DNA of 64,000 bases from CAWAMD01 sp963783045 (GCA_963783045.1 CAWAMD010000001.1:310001-374000), one strand, 5' to 3'; numbered from the stretch's first letter, positions 44,972 through 54,216 are shown. The notes: a model not told the origin generated them from the letters alone. Numbers and translations are program-made.

Positions 44972-46459
44972 ATCGCCACCACCGACCATGCCCAGACCCG
45001 GCCGTCCGAGCCGAACCGCGACCGCTACCCGTGGGTCGCCCTGAGCGTCGTGCTCATCGGCACGTTCATGGTGATCCTCGACACGACCATCGTGAACGTG
45101 GCACTGCCGAAGATCGGCAAGGAGCTCGAGGTCACGTCCGGCCTCGACTGGATCGTGACCGCGTACCTGCTCGCGGTCGGCGTCAGCCAGCCCACCACCG
45201 GATGGCTCTCCGACCGCTTCGGCCGCAAGAACGTCTTCACGGTGAGCCTCGGGCTGTTCGCCATCGGCTCCCTGCTCGTCGCCCTCGCCCCGAACCTGCT
45301 CTGGGTCGTGATCTTCCGCATCCTGCAGGGCCTCGGCGGCGGGTTGATGATGCCGGTCGGTCTGGCCCTCATCTACTCGCTGTTCCCGGCCGACCGGCGT
45401 GGAACGGCACTCGGGATCTGGGGCATCGCCGCCATGGCCGCGCCGGCCGTCGGTCCGGTCCTCGGTGGGTGGATCGCGACGGACCTCTCCTGGCGGCTCG
45501 TGTTCATCATCAACGTGCCGATCGGCGTCGTCGGGGTGTTCGCCGCGATGCGGCTGCTTCGCGACACCGACCTGCGCCGGCAGGCGCGCTTCGATCTGCC
45601 GGGCTTCGCGCTCGTCGCGGGTGGCCTGGCGCTGCTGCTCTACTCCTTCTCCGAGGCGACCCCCCAGCCGTGGAAGTCCGCCGGGTCGGGCGCCACCGCC
45701 GTGGTCGCGCTCCTCCTGCTCGTGGCCTTCGCCCGCCGGGAGCGCCGGGTCGACAACCCGCTCATCGACGTGAGCATGTTCACCATCCCGACGTTCGCGA
45801 TCACGATCGGGATCGTGTGGCTGATGACCACGGCCCAGTTCGCACGGCTCGTGCTCATCCCCCTCGAGCTCGAGACGATCCGCGGGCTGACCGCGTTCCA
45901 GGCCGGCCTGGCGCTCGCCCCGGCGGCGCTCGGCACGGCAGCCGGCATGCCGATCGGCGGTCGGCTCGCGGACCGGATCGGCTCGCGGACGCCGGTCGTG
46001 GTCGGCCTCGGGATCGTGGGCGTTGCCGTGTGGCTGCTCTCCCACCTCGAGCCGGGACACTCCGTGGCCTACATCACCGGGGTGCTGACCTTCCAGGGGG
46101 TCGGGTTCGGCCTCGCGATCATGCCGAACACGGTCGCCGCGATGAACTCGGTGCCGAGCCGGCTCGTCGACCAGGCCGCGGCCATGCGCTCGGTGAACCG
46201 GCAGGTCGCCGGCTCGATCGGCGTCGCGGTCCTCGCGACCGTCGTCGCCGCCTCCATCGGCCAGTTCTCCGCGGTCGGCGTCGATCCCGTCGCGGCCCAG
46301 AACGCCTACAACGGGGCGTACCTCGTCGCCTTCTGGGGCATCGCGCTGGCCTTCCTGCTGGCCTTCCTGCTGCCGGGCAAGCACCAGACGCACGCGGTCC
46401 AGCGCGAGCGGCAGGCGGAGGCCGACGCCGAGGAGCGGGCCCTGCTCGCCTCGGAGTGA
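44972..46459 (+). CDS. EmrB/QacA-type MFS drug efflux transporter, non-canonical start
   Basis: A 14-helix DHA2-family proton antiporter. Motif A is GWLSDRFGRKNVF, motif C appears as GPVLGGWIATDLSWRLVFIINVPIG, and the N-terminal motif is LDTTIVNVALP. No ATG, GTG or TTG occurs in frame between the stop at 44894 and GTG 45050, which falls inside the first helix. GGAGG at 44959-44963 lies eight bases before ATC 44972, which would give the natural N-terminus (M/I)ATTDHAQTRPS and a 495-residue protein. Either ATC is the start or the base is wrong. Substrate unknown; expected at the cell membrane. Confidence 0.85.
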   Translation: MATTDHAQTRPSEPNRDRYPWVALSVVLIGTFMVILDTTIVNVALPKIGKELEVTSGLDWIVTAYLLAVGVSQPTTGWLSDRFGRKNVFTVSLGLFAIGSLLVALAPNLLWVVIFRILQGLGGGLMMPVGLALIYSLFPADRRGTALGIWGIAAMAAPAVGPVLGGWIATDLSWRLVFIINVPIGVVGVFAAMRLLRDTDLRRQARFDLPGFALVAGGLALLLYSFSEATPQPWKSAGSGATAVVALLLLVAFARRERRVDNPLIDVSMFTIPTFAITIGIVWLMTTAQFARLVLIPLELETIRGLTAFQAGLALAPAALGTAAGMPIGGRLADRIGSRTPVVVGLGIVGVAVWLLSHLEPGHSVAYITGVLTFQGVGFGLAIMPNTVAAMNSVPSRLVDQAAAMRSVNRQVAGSIGVAVLATVVAASIGQFSAVGVDPVAAQNAYNGAYLVAFWGIALAFLLAFLLPGKHQTHAVQRERQAEADAEERALLASE

Positions 46460-46463
46460 CCGG

Positions 46464-46766
46464 TCAGGCCACGGCGCGCAGCAGCGCCGTGGCCGCGGCG
46501 CTCACGACCACGACCACCAGGAACGGTGCCCGCCGCCACACGAGCAGCCCCGCGACCACGAGGCCCGCGGCACGCGTGTCGAGCGTGAGGCCGCCGGCGG
46601 CCTCGAAGGTCTGCACCGTCACGAGCGCCATGAGCAGCGCCGGCGGCAGGAGCGAGACCACCGGGGTGAGCCGCTGGACGGCCGGCACGCGCGGCAGCAC
46701 GACGAGTCCGAGCACCTTGAGCAGGTAGGCGCCGGCAGACAGTGCCAGGACCACGGTCCAGCTCAT
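46464..46766 (-). CDS. azlD: Branched-chain amino acid transport protein AzlD
   Basis: A 100-residue membrane protein with four hydrophobic helices; LKVLGLVVLPRVPAVQRL and a C-terminal WRRAPFLVVVVVSAAATALLR are typical of AzlD. Its ATG overlaps the AzlC stop by four bases. Together AzlCD export or carry branched-chain amino acids (4-azaleucine resistance in Bacillus). The stop lies only five bases from the convergent MFS gene. Confidence 0.9.
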   Translation of the reverse strand: MSWTVVLALSAGAYLLKVLGLVVLPRVPAVQRLTPVVSLLPPALLMALVTVQTFEAAGGLTLDTRAAGLVVAGLLVWRRAPFLVVVVVSAAATALLRAVA

Positions 46767-47458
46767 GGCTGCCTCCCGCCTGCCTCGCGGCGTTGGAGGA
46801 GCCACGCCGGCAGCGCCCCGAGCGCCGCGAGGAGCACCGGGACCCCCGGCGACGTGGTCGGGATCGCCAGGATCGCGATCGCCCCGCCGGCCAGCGCGGC
46901 GACGCGCCCGGGCCGGTGCCGCAGCTGGGACGAGAGCAGCGCGAGGAAGCCCGCGGGGAAGGCGACGTCGAGGCCGAGCGCGCCCGGGTCGCCGATCGCC
47001 TGGCCCGAGACCGCCCCGAGGAGCGTCCCGAGGTTCCAGCAGACGAAGACGGCCAGTCCGGTCACCCAGAAGGCGTCGCGAGCGGTGTCGGGGTCGTCCT
47101 GCGCGCTCGCCATCGCGGTCGACTCGTCGATCACGAGCTGGGCCGCCACCAGCCGGGCGCGCAGTCGTCCCGGCAGCAGCGGCGCCAGCGCGACCCCGTA
47201 CACGGCGTTGCGGGCGGCGAGCAGCAGTGCGCCGCTCAGCGCGGCCAGGGGGCTTCCACCGGACGCGACGACGCCGACCACGGCGAACTGCGAGGCGCCG
47301 GTGAAGGTGAGCAGGGACATTGCGGCGGCCTGGGCGACGGTCAGCCCGCTCGCCGTGGCGAGCACTCCGAACGTGACCCCGAAGACCCCGACGGTCGCGC
47401 CGAGCACGAGCCCGTCGCGGCGATGCCGGCGCGCGCTGCTGGTCCCGTCGCCCGCCAC
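46763..47458 (-). CDS. azlC: Branched-chain amino acid transport protein AzlC
   Basis: A 231-residue AzlC-family permease. The signature LLTFTGASQFAVVGVVASGG followed by AARNAVYGVALAPLL is diagnostic, and about seven membrane helices are present. GTG start 47458 lies just after the hydrolase stop. The gene is coupled to azlD. Whether it exports leucine-type amino acids here is by family. Confidence 0.92.
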   Translation of the reverse strand: MAGDGTSSARRHRRDGLVLGATVGVFGVTFGVLATASGLTVAQAAAMSLLTFTGASQFAVVGVVASGGSPLAALSGALLLAARNAVYGVALAPLLPGRLRARLVAAQLVIDESTAMASAQDDPDTARDAFWVTGLAVFVCWNLGTLLGAVSGQAIGDPGALGLDVAFPAGFLALLSSQLRHRPGRVAALAGGAIAILAIPTTSPGVPVLLAALGALPAWLLQRREAGGRQP

Positions 47459-47473
47459 CGCTGTGATCGTCGG

Positions 47474-48353
47474 CTAGGCGGCTGAGGTGGCGCCGGTGAG
47501 CCACTCGCTCATGGCGTCGGTGAAGCGCTCGGGCGCCTCGACCTGCGGGGAGTGGCCGAGGCCGTCGAGCAGCCGCAGGTCCCAGTCGGGTCGCTGCTCC
47601 ACGAGCCACCGCGACGCGTCGGGGTTCACGAGGTCGTCGGCGCCCCCGTGGATGATGAGGGTCGGTGGCTCGAGGCGCTGCAGGAAGTCGGGGAAGGCGC
47701 TGTCGCGGGCCAGCAGGCGCACCATCGACCGCGACGCCTGGAGGAACGCCGTACCCGCCCACGGCATCCCGGCGCGCTCGCGGGCCATGTCGATGTAGGC
47801 GTCGCGGACGTGCGCCGGCACCGCGGACGGGTTGCTGGCCAGGCGGTTGAGGGTCTGCTCGACGATCTCCTCGGGATCGGTGAACCGTTCGCGGAGCCAC
47901 ATGGCCGCCTCACCGACGCCGGGGGTGGTCAGGGCGACGAAGCCGGCGGCCAGCAGCCGGTTCACCGGCACACCCGGTGGCTTCGGCTGGCCCGGGTCGA
48001 CGAGCACGAGCCGGGAGACGTGCTCCGGGCAGCGGGCCGCCACGAGCATGGCGAGCAGGCCCCCCATGGAGTTGCCGACCACGACCGCGGGTTCGCCGAG
48101 GACCTCGGTGATGAACCGGCAGAGCATGTTCCGGTTCGTCCGCAGATCGGCGCGCCGTCCGTCCAACGGTGTGCGCCCGAAGCCGACGAGGTCGACGGCG
48201 ACGGGCCGGCCGACCGAACGTCAGCGACGGGCCGGCGGCCAGCCAGTCGACGTGCGAGCCCTCGAGCCCGTGGACGAGCAGCAGCGGTGGGCCGCTGCCG
48301 CCGAAGTCCGCGACGTGTACGGGGCCGTCGATGTCCACGGTGTCGGTACGCAT
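47474..48353 (-). CDS. Alpha/beta hydrolase, apparent +1 frameshift
   Basis: The N-terminal frame (ATG 48353) reads VADFGGSGPPLLLVHGLEGS, the oxyanion region, and continues to GPSLTFGRP. The frame then shifts near 48201-48212, inside a GGCCGGCC run. The next frame reads VAVDLVGFGRTPLDGRRADL then VGNSMGGLLAMLVA with the nucleophile elbow GNSMGG, and ends DGLGHSPQVEAPE with the catalytic His. Removing one base gives 292 residues of normal fold. TATCGT at 48361-48366 lies seven bases before the ATG, suggesting leaderless expression. Substrate unknown; it precedes azlCD on the same strand. Confidence 0.85.
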
Positions 48354-48812
48354 GCGGGCAACGATAGGGCACGGCCACGTCCGGGGCGCGGCCCTGTCCG
48401 TTTCGGCACGGCGTAGCCCGCCCCGTCCGGACGGGCGCTGCAGAACGGGCGCACGGCACCGCCACCGGATACGCTGTCGACGTCTTCGGTGCAGCGTGTG
48501 CCTCAGAAGCAGACCTGTCGCCGGTGCCGCGCACGACTCGCGCGGGGCGGCCGGTGCGCCGGAGGCGGTTCGGGTCCGCCGAGGTCCCGGACGTGGTTCG
48601 GGGTGACGGCGCCTGCCGCCGCCGCGACCAGCAGGCAGGTGCGCCCCGTCGCGGTGCGCGTCGTGGGCGCTCGACACGGTTGGTGTGCGCGAGGGCAGCG
48701 GCCGACGTCCCGCCGGGCGATCGGTCACTTCGGGACCGCGGGAGGACGTGCGCGTCCGCCGGTGTGCGACCGGAGGTTGCCCGCCGCCCGTCGCCCGCCC
48801 CGCGACGGCCTC
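48354..48812. other. Long intergenic region before the SNF2 gene
   Basis: A 459-base divergent region. The plus-strand frame of the SNF2 gene stays open through it, but the translated sequence is Arg/Gly/Pro-rich without domain character and has no upstream Shine-Dalgarno, so it is treated as non-coding. On the minus strand the hydrolase promoter (48361-48366) is at one end. No clear hairpin or repeat was found. Confidence 0.45.
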
Positions 48813-51800
48813 GTGAAAGAGAGAGCGATCAGTACGGACACACGGACCAGACCCATCACGGCTGCCGACTTCCAGGAGCTCGCGCAGGCGCATCTGGACG
48901 GCCTCGCGTCCGACGAGGACGTTGCCGTCCTCGAGGAGCACGATCGCGAGTGGGTCCTTGCCCTGCGCGCGCTCCGCGACGAGGCCGACGCGACGCTGCA
49001 ACGGGTCCGCTCGAACGTCACCGGCCCCGAGCGCGACCTCGTCATCGCCGACTTCGAGGAGGAGCGTGAGCGCATCGTCCGGGCACTCGCCGAGCTGACC
49101 GGCGAGCCGGTCGACGACGAGGCGGACAGCGACGAGGACGAGAGCGACGAGGGTGACGACGGCGACACCGCCGACGACCAGGCCCCGGGGGTCGCGCAGC
49201 TCCAGCTGTCCGTGGACGGCGACCAGGTCGTCGCCTGGGCGGCGGGCGACCGTGCCGACCCCGCCTCGCTCGAGCAGCTGAAGGCCCGCCTCGAGGCAGC
49301 GGGTGCGCCACGCAGCACGTGGGTTGACCACGACCCGGTCCGGATTCCCGGCGGCCGGGAGGTCGACGCCGTCGCCGCGCCGGTCCACGACAGCCTCGGT
49401 TGGCTCGTGTCGGTCGGTACCTCGGGTGACGACGACGAGATCGGCCCGAGCGTCCTGTGGCTCGGACTCGTCGCCGCGCTCGCCGTCCGCGTCGTCGCAC
49501 AGGGCCGCATGGTCCCGCAGCTCGAGAAGGTCGGCGGCGAGAGCAAGGGCGGGCGCGCCTCCTACGCCGTGCGGTGGATCCCGGTCCTCATCGACCACAG
49601 CGAGCTCGTCGAGCTCGCGAAGGGCCTGCCCGGCACGGTCAGCGTCTGCAAGCAGCAGCGCGACCCCCGTGCGGTGACCCAGCAGGTCCTGTCCACCTTC
49701 GTCGACGCCATCTGCCGCGACGCCGCCGCCCGGATCGAGGTGCCGGCGCCGCCGCCGAAGCCGCGCAGCGCGGTCGAGGTCGCCGAGTCCGTCCTGGGCC
49801 GGCTCGACGGGACCCCCTTCGACGCGCCGCAGCAGCACGGCAACGAGGTCGGCCGCGGGCTCCAGCGCTGGTCGAAGCGGGTGACCGGCACCTCCAAGCT
49901 GCCGCTCATCCTGCAGCTCGACCCGCCGGACGACGGCAACGCCTGGCACCTGCACACCCTCGCGACCGACGGGCAGCGCAAGCCCGAGCCCGTCGACGCC
50001 GCGATGTCGAACGCGTCGAACAGCCGGCGCGACATCATGAAGAGCGAGCTCGAGCGGCTCGAGAGCCTGTACCCGCCGCTGGAGCGTGCCAAGGCCACCC
50101 GCCGCGGCCAGGTCATCCTCTCCCAGGACGAAGCCTGGGCGTTCATGACCGAGCGCGGTCCGGTCCTCGTCGCCGCCGGGTTCGACGTGCGCGTCCCGCC
50201 GCTGTCCCGCAAGAAGCCGAGCGCCGGGCTGCGGCTGACCTCCATCGGCGGGGACGAGTCCGTCGTCGGGGCGCAGCAGCTGACGAGCGTGCGCTGGTCC
50301 GCGGTGTTCGGCGACGTGGAGCTCGGCGCCGACGACATCCAGCGGCTCGCCAGCGAGTCCCGGCCGCTGGTCAAGGCCCACGGCCGGTGGGTCGAGGTCG
50401 ACAAGGCCGACCTCGAAGCCGCGGCCGCGGCCCTCGCCGAGCGCGAGAAGCAGGGGGAGCTCACCGGCGCGCAGATGCTGCGCTACGCCCTGGGCCTCGA
50501 GCAGGCGCCGCTGGCTGGCGGTGTCCAGGTCGCCGGCCGCGGCTGGGCCGTCGACCTCCTCTCGAGCGCGCGCTCGGTCCCGAGGAAGCCGCCGACCCGC
50601 CCCGAGGGCTTCGAGGGCGAGCTGCGCGGCTACCAGGCCGACGCGCTGGCCTGGCTCGAGTTCCTCGACGGCGCCGGCCTCGGTGGGGTGCTGGCGCTCG
50701 ACATGGGGCTCGGCAAGACCCCGACCATGCTGGCACACCTGCGGGCGACCACCGACCAGGGCCCCGCGCTGGTCATCGCGCCGCCCGCCGTGGTCGGCAA
50801 CTGGGCGTCGGAGGCCCGCCGGTTCACACCGGAGCTCGACATCGTCGTGCACCACGGGGCGAACCGCACGGACACGGACCAGCTCGCCAAGGAGGTGGGC
50901 GAGGCCGACCTGATCATCACCACCTACGGGACCGCCGTGCGCGACATCGGCGCGCTCGACGAGATCCAGTGGGGCAAGGTGGTGCTCGACGAGGCGCAGG
51001 TCATCAAGAACCCGGCGAGCGAGACGGCACAGCAGCTCCGCCGGCTGCAGTCGCGTACCCGGGTCGTGCTGACCGGGACGCCGATCGAGAACGGGCTCGG
51101 CGACCTGTGGGCCCTCATGGACTTCGTGAACCCCGGGCTCGTCGGCGAGCGCTCCACCTTCGTGGCGCAGCTGTCGAAGGTCCGGGAGGGCAGCGGCAGC
51201 GCCGAGCAGGCGCTGCGCATGCTCAACGGCGTGCTGGTGTTCCGCCGCACGAAGGCCGAGCCGATCATCGCGGCCGAGCTGCCCGACCGGATCGACGAGC
51301 TCGACCACTGCCCGATGACCCCCGAGCAGGTCGGTCTCTACCAGGCCATCCTCGACGACCTCGTCGCCGAGACCTCCGGCGAGGAGGGGGCGAAGAAGAA
51401 GGGCGCGGTGCTCGCCGCGATCACGGCGCTCAAGCAGGTCTGCAACCACCCGGCCGCCTACACCCGCGACGACGAGCCGCTCGACGGGCGCTCCGGCAAG
51501 CTCGCCCGCCTGAACGAGATCGTCGACTACGTCTTCGAGGCGGGGGAGCGGCTGCTCATCTTCACCCACTTCGCGAGCTGGGGCGAGCGGCTCGCCGATC
51601 ACCTCACGAAGCGCACCGGCGTGACGGTGTCCTGCTACCACGGCGGGCTGGCCCGCGGCGCCCGCGACCGGATGGTCGAGAAGTTCCAGAAGGGCGAGGG
51701 CCCCGGGGCGCTCGTGCTCTCCCTGAAGGCCGGCGGTACCGGGCTGAACCTGACGGCGGCGAGCCACGTGGTGCTCTACGACCGCTGGTGGAACCCGGCC

Positions 51801-52073
51801 GTCGAGGACCAGGCACGCGACCGCGCCTGGCGGATCGGGCAGGACAAGACGGTCGTCGCGCACCGGCTCGTGTGCCCGGGCACCGTCGACGAGCGGGTCG
51901 AGGAGGTCGTCGCCGGCAAGCGCAAGATCGCCGAGCTGGTGCTCCCGAAGTCGAGCTCGGTCGACGACCTCGACACGAACCAGCTGCAGACCGCGCTCGG
52001 ACTCGACGCCGACGCCCTGCTCACCGACGAGTTCGACGACGATACGCACGCGGGCACGGGAGACGCTGCATGA
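48813..52073 (+). CDS. SNF2-family DNA-dependent ATPase/helicase
   Basis: A protein of about 1086 residues. The N-terminal two thirds is an actinobacterial SNF2-associated region with an acidic patch (DEADSDEDESDEGDDGD) and SNF2_assoc-like sequence (RRGQVILSQDEAWAFMTERG). The C-terminal engine has Walker A DMGLGKTPTML, the DEAQ box, TTYGTAVRD, VVLTGTPIENGLGD, and the second lobe LIFTHFASWGERL, VLSLKAGGTGLNLT and RAWRIGQ. GTG 48813 lacks a ribosome binding site; GAAAGAGAGAG precedes ATC 48828, which would start (M/I)STDTRT. These proteins remodel protein-DNA complexes, probably in repair. It is coupled to the next gene (ATGA). Confidence 0.9.
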   Translation: MKERAISTDTRTRPITAADFQELAQAHLDGLASDEDVAVLEEHDREWVLALRALRDEADATLQRVRSNVTGPERDLVIADFEEERERIVRALAELTGEPVDDEADSDEDESDEGDDGDTADDQAPGVAQLQLSVDGDQVVAWAAGDRADPASLEQLKARLEAAGAPRSTWVDHDPVRIPGGREVDAVAAPVHDSLGWLVSVGTSGDDDEIGPSVLWLGLVAALAVRVVAQGRMVPQLEKVGGESKGGRASYAVRWIPVLIDHSELVELAKGLPGTVSVCKQQRDPRAVTQQVLSTFVDAICRDAAARIEVPAPPPKPRSAVEVAESVLGRLDGTPFDAPQQHGNEVGRGLQRWSKRVTGTSKLPLILQLDPPDDGNAWHLHTLATDGQRKPEPVDAAMSNASNSRRDIMKSELERLESLYPPLERAKATRRGQVILSQDEAWAFMTERGPVLVAAGFDVRVPPLSRKKPSAGLRLTSIGGDESVVGAQQLTSVRWSAVFGDVELGADDIQRLASESRPLVKAHGRWVEVDKADLEAAAAALAEREKQGELTGAQMLRYALGLEQAPLAGGVQVAGRGWAVDLLSSARSVPRKPPTRPEGFEGELRGYQADALAWLEFLDGAGLGGVLALDMGLGKTPTMLAHLRATTDQGPALVIAPPAVVGNWASEARRFTPELDIVVHHGANRTDTDQLAKEVGEADLIITTYGTAVRDIGALDEIQWGKVVLDEAQVIKNPASETAQQLRRLQSRTRVVLTGTPIENGLGDLWALMDFVNPGLVGERSTFVAQLSKVREGSGSAEQALRMLNGVLVFRRTKAEPIIAAELPDRIDELDHCPMTPEQVGLYQAILDDLVAETSGEEGAKKKGAVLAAITALKQVCNHPAAYTRDDEPLDGRSGKLARLNEIVDYVFEAGERLLIFTHFASWGERLADHLTKRTGVTVSCYHGGLARGARDRMVEKFQKGEGPGALVLSLKAGGTGLNLTAASHVVLYDRWWNPAVEDQARDRAWRIGQDKTVVAHRLVCPGTVDERVEEVVAGKRKIAELVLPKSSSVDDLDTNQLQTALGLDADALLTDEFDDDTHAGTGDAA

Positions 52074-52499
52074 GCGCACGCAGAACGTCGACGGTCGCGC
52101 AGCGGCGGGAGCAGCAACGGCTCCGGCGGCGGCGACAACAGCAACGGGCAGCGCCGCAACCGGCGCAAGCGCGCCGGACGGTCCTCGTCCTCCTCGGGCA
52201 AGGGGTCGCAGCAGCAGCGGAACCGTGGCGGCGGCAACAGCCGTGACGGCGCCGGGTTCTGGGGCGACAAGAAGCGTCTGCCCGAGCTGCAGCGCGAGGT
52301 CCGCATCAACGACGACCCGGCCGCCGTCGCCCGCTCGCTCGGCGACCCGCCGCTGCCGGGGCACGAGACCATCGCCGGCCACTACTTCGCCGCGGTCTAC
52401 GACCGGGCGGTGACGACCGCCGGGGCGCTGGCGGCCGCCGGCGGGCTGATCGAGCCGGAGCGGCTCCTCGAGGAGCTCGACGAGGACGACGAGTCCTGA
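52070..52499 (+). CDS. SNF2-associated protein of unknown function, apparent +1 frameshift
   Basis: ATG 52070 overlaps the SNF2 stop. The opening frame soon meets a stop, but another frame, entered between 52074 and 52116, continues with a Gly/Asn/Arg/Ser-rich basic stretch (GQRRNRRKRAGRSSSSSGKG). It then enters a well-formed C-terminal domain with FWGDKKRLPELQREVRINDD and GHETIAGHYFAAVYDRAV, ending at 52499. One extra base explains the difference; the result is about 142 residues. The basic segment could touch nucleic acid. Its coupling to the SNF2 ATPase suggests an accessory subunit, by inference. Confidence 0.65.
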
Positions 52500-52510
52500 G
52501 GGGCGCCCCC

Positions 52511-52578
52511 CCGCCCGCGGCGCCGCCGCCCCTGCGCCGCCCGTCCCTCCGCCGCCCCGCCCGCGGCGCCGCCGCCCC
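52511..52578 (+). repeat. 22-bp GC-rich direct repeat
   Basis: CCGCCCGCGGCGCCGCCGCC with two following C's occurs at 52511-52532 and 52557-52578. It lies immediately after the frameshifted gene and before the REP-like repeats. Confidence 0.6.
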
Positions 52579-52581
52579 GGT

Positions 52582-52697
52582 CAGATACGTGCGCGGTTGT
52601 ACCCATCTGAGCGCGATAACTCCGCACGCTTTCTGGGCTGGTCGGATACGTGCGCGGTTGTACCGACGTGAGCGCGATAACCCCGCACGCTTTCTGG
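52582..52697 (+). repeat. REP-like palindromic repeat, two tandem copies
   Basis: Copies at 52582-52636 and 52643-52697 share about 90% of bases: a TACGTGCGCGGTTGTACC 5' part, a GAGCGCGATAAC middle and CCGCACGCTTTCTGG at the end. The ends can pair (GTGCG with CGCAC), so each unit folds into a hairpin. A third member in the opposite orientation lies at 54926-54982. The pair sits between two convergent genes. Confidence 0.85.
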
Positions 52698-52710
52698 TCG
52701 CGCTTTCCGG

Positions 52711-53379
52711 TCAGTCCGGGAGGTCGACGCGCGTGGGGGCCTGCTCGGGGTCGTACGCGACCTGGCAGAACCCGTGGTTGCAGTAGCCGCCGGGGTTCTT
52801 CGCCAGGTACTGCTGGTGGTAGTCCTCGGCGTAGTAGAACGTCGGGGCGTCGGCGATCTCGGTCGTGATCGCGCCGAACCCGGCGTCGTCGAGGGCGCGC
52901 TGGTAGCGCTCGCGTGACGCCTCGGCGGCGGCCCGCTGGTCCTCGTCGGTCGTGTAGATGGCCGACCGGTACTGGGTGCCCACGTCGTTGCCCTGCCGGT
53001 TGCCCTGGGTGGGGTCGTGGTTCTCCCAGAACAGCTTCAGCAGCAGCTCGAAGTCGACGACGGTCGGGTCGTAGACGACCAGAACCGCCTCGGTGTGGCC
53101 GGTCAGCCCGGTGCACACCTCCTCGTAGGTCGGGTTCGGCGTGTTGCCGCCCGCGTAGCCGACGGCGGTCGTGTAGACGCCGTCGGCCTGCCAGAAGATC
53201 CGCTCGGCGCCCCAGAAGCAGCCCATCGCGACGACCGCCTCGCGGTGGCCCTCGGGCCACGGCGGTGTGAGGGGGGTGCCGAGGACGTCGTGTCGGTCCG
53301 GCACGCGCATCGGCGTGTCCCGGCCCGGGAGCGCTTCCTCGGGCGTGGGCAGTCGCGACGGCTTGCGTGAGAACAGCAT
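52711..53379 (-). CDS. msrA: Peptide methionine sulfoxide reductase A
   Basis: A 222-residue enzyme reducing methionine-S-sulfoxide in proteins. The catalytic cysteine is C54 in AMGCFWGAERIFW, and TAVGYAGGNTPNPTYEEVC is the substrate-binding part. C-terminal GYCNHGFCQVAYDPEQ has the resolving cysteines. ATG 53379 was chosen because GGAGGGAGCCGC precedes it; an ATG at 53439 would add 20 residues without a ribosome binding site. The N-terminal extension before the core is about 45 residues. Neighbouring peroxiredoxin points to an oxidative-stress pair. Confidence 0.95.
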   Translation of the reverse strand: MLFSRKPSRLPTPEEALPGRDTPMRVPDRHDVLGTPLTPPWPEGHREAVVAMGCFWGAERIFWQADGVYTTAVGYAGGNTPNPTYEEVCTGLTGHTEAVLVVYDPTVVDFELLLKLFWENHDPTQGNRQGNDVGTQYRSAIYTTDEDQRAAAEASRERYQRALDDAGFGAITTEIADAPTFYYAEDYHQQYLAKNPGGYCNHGFCQVAYDPEQAPTRVDLPD

Positions 53380-53738
53380 GCGGCTCCCTCCTGGTGGACC
53401 TTCGAGGGTAGCCATCGAGGGCGAGCCCGGATCGGTCACTGCGGCACCGTCGAGAGAGGGGACGCCCTGCCGACGCTGATCGCCCGTGCCGCGGCCGTCG
53501 GGCCGGGCACCGATGCGGTCCCGTCCCGGTGGTCAGCGTCCGCACGCCCATGGGGTCGGTACGGTGGTACGCATGTTCCCCCCGTCACCGTGGGTCCGTC
53601 GCGCCGTCGGTCTGCTCGAGCCCGGCGGTCCTGTGCGCGACGAGCAGGACCCGAGGCCCGCCGCGTCGAACCCTGCCTGGACCCCCCGGGGTGCTCGCCA
53701 GTCGGGTGGGCCCCTGCTGGATGCTCAAGGAGAAGCTC
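53380..53738. promoter_or_regulatory. Divergent region between msrA and peroxiredoxin genes
   Basis: This 359-base region separates msrA and the peroxiredoxin gene. TACGGT at 53560-53565 lies seven bases before ATG 53573, which opens a 59-codon frame overlapping the peroxiredoxin start. It could be a leaderless upstream peptide (listed separately). Ribosome binding sites for both flanking genes are clear. Confidence 0.4.
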
Positions 53739-53752
53739 ATGAAGACCGGTGA
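53573..53752 (+). CDS. Possible leaderless 59-aa upstream peptide
   Basis: ATG 53573 stands seven bases after a TACGGT -10-like hexamer, the same arrangement as other leaderless genes here. The 59-codon frame (MFPPSPWVRRAVGLLEPG...) ends at 53752, 14 bases past the peroxiredoxin ATG in another frame. It could couple or tune peroxiredoxin translation, or mark its transcript start. No homology is claimed; the peptide has no domain character. Confidence 0.25.
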   Translation: MFPPSPWVRRAVGLLEPGGPVRDEQDPRPAASNPAWTPRGARQSGGPLLDAQGEAHEDR

Positions 53753-54197
53753 CCAGGTCCCGGACTTCGTCGCGTCACTCGACGACGGCCGTCAGGTGCG
53801 TCTGTCGGAGCTGCTGGCCCGCGGCCCCGTCGTGCTGTTCTTCTACCCCAAGGCGTTCACGCCGGGCTGCACGGCGGAGAGCTGCCACTTCCGCGACCTC
53901 GAGTCGGAGTTCGCCGAGCTCGGCGCGCAGCGTCTCGGCGTGAGCCGGGACGACGTGGCGACCCAGGCCCGGTTCCGGGAGGAGCACGGGCTCGACTACC
54001 CGCTCGTGGCCGACACGGACGGGGCGATCGCGAAGATCTTCGGTGCGAAGCGGCTCGGGCCGCTGTGGCACAAGCGACAGACCTACGTCATCGACCGTGA
54101 CGGGACGCTCCTCGGCGAGGTCTGTTCGGAGATGGACATGGAGCTCCACGCCGACGAGGCCCTGGCGCTGCTCGCCCGGGCGCGCGACGCCGCCTGA
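53739..54197 (+). CDS. bcp: Thiol peroxiredoxin of the BCP/PrxQ group
   Basis: A 152-residue peroxidase. FTPGCTAESC gives peroxidatic Cys44 and resolving Cys49 five residues later, the PrxQ pattern. LLFFYPKAF-type strand and the late WHKRQTYVIDRDGTLLGEV are typical. AAGGAG lies six bases before ATG 53739. It reduces hydroperoxides with thioredoxin. Both active cysteines are ordinary TGC codons, so it is not a selenoprotein despite selAB elsewhere in the window. Confidence 0.93.
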   Translation: MKTGDQVPDFVASLDDGRQVRLSELLARGPVVLFFYPKAFTPGCTAESCHFRDLESEFAELGAQRLGVSRDDVATQARFREEHGLDYPLVADTDGAIAKIFGAKRLGPLWHKRQTYVIDRDGTLLGEVCSEMDMELHADEALALLARARDAA

Positions 54198-54216
54198 GGT
54201 GGGCCTGGCCGACTCG

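Noticed and set aside
49457..52246. 929-residue plus-strand open frame within the SNF2 gene
   Set aside because: Arg/Pro/Gly-rich translation without motifs, offset one frame from the real gene.
47910..52382. 1490-residue open frame opposite the SNF2 gene
   Set aside because: It mirrors the SNF2 coding sequence on the other strand and is a product of high GC; the plus-strand protein has all SNF2 motifs.
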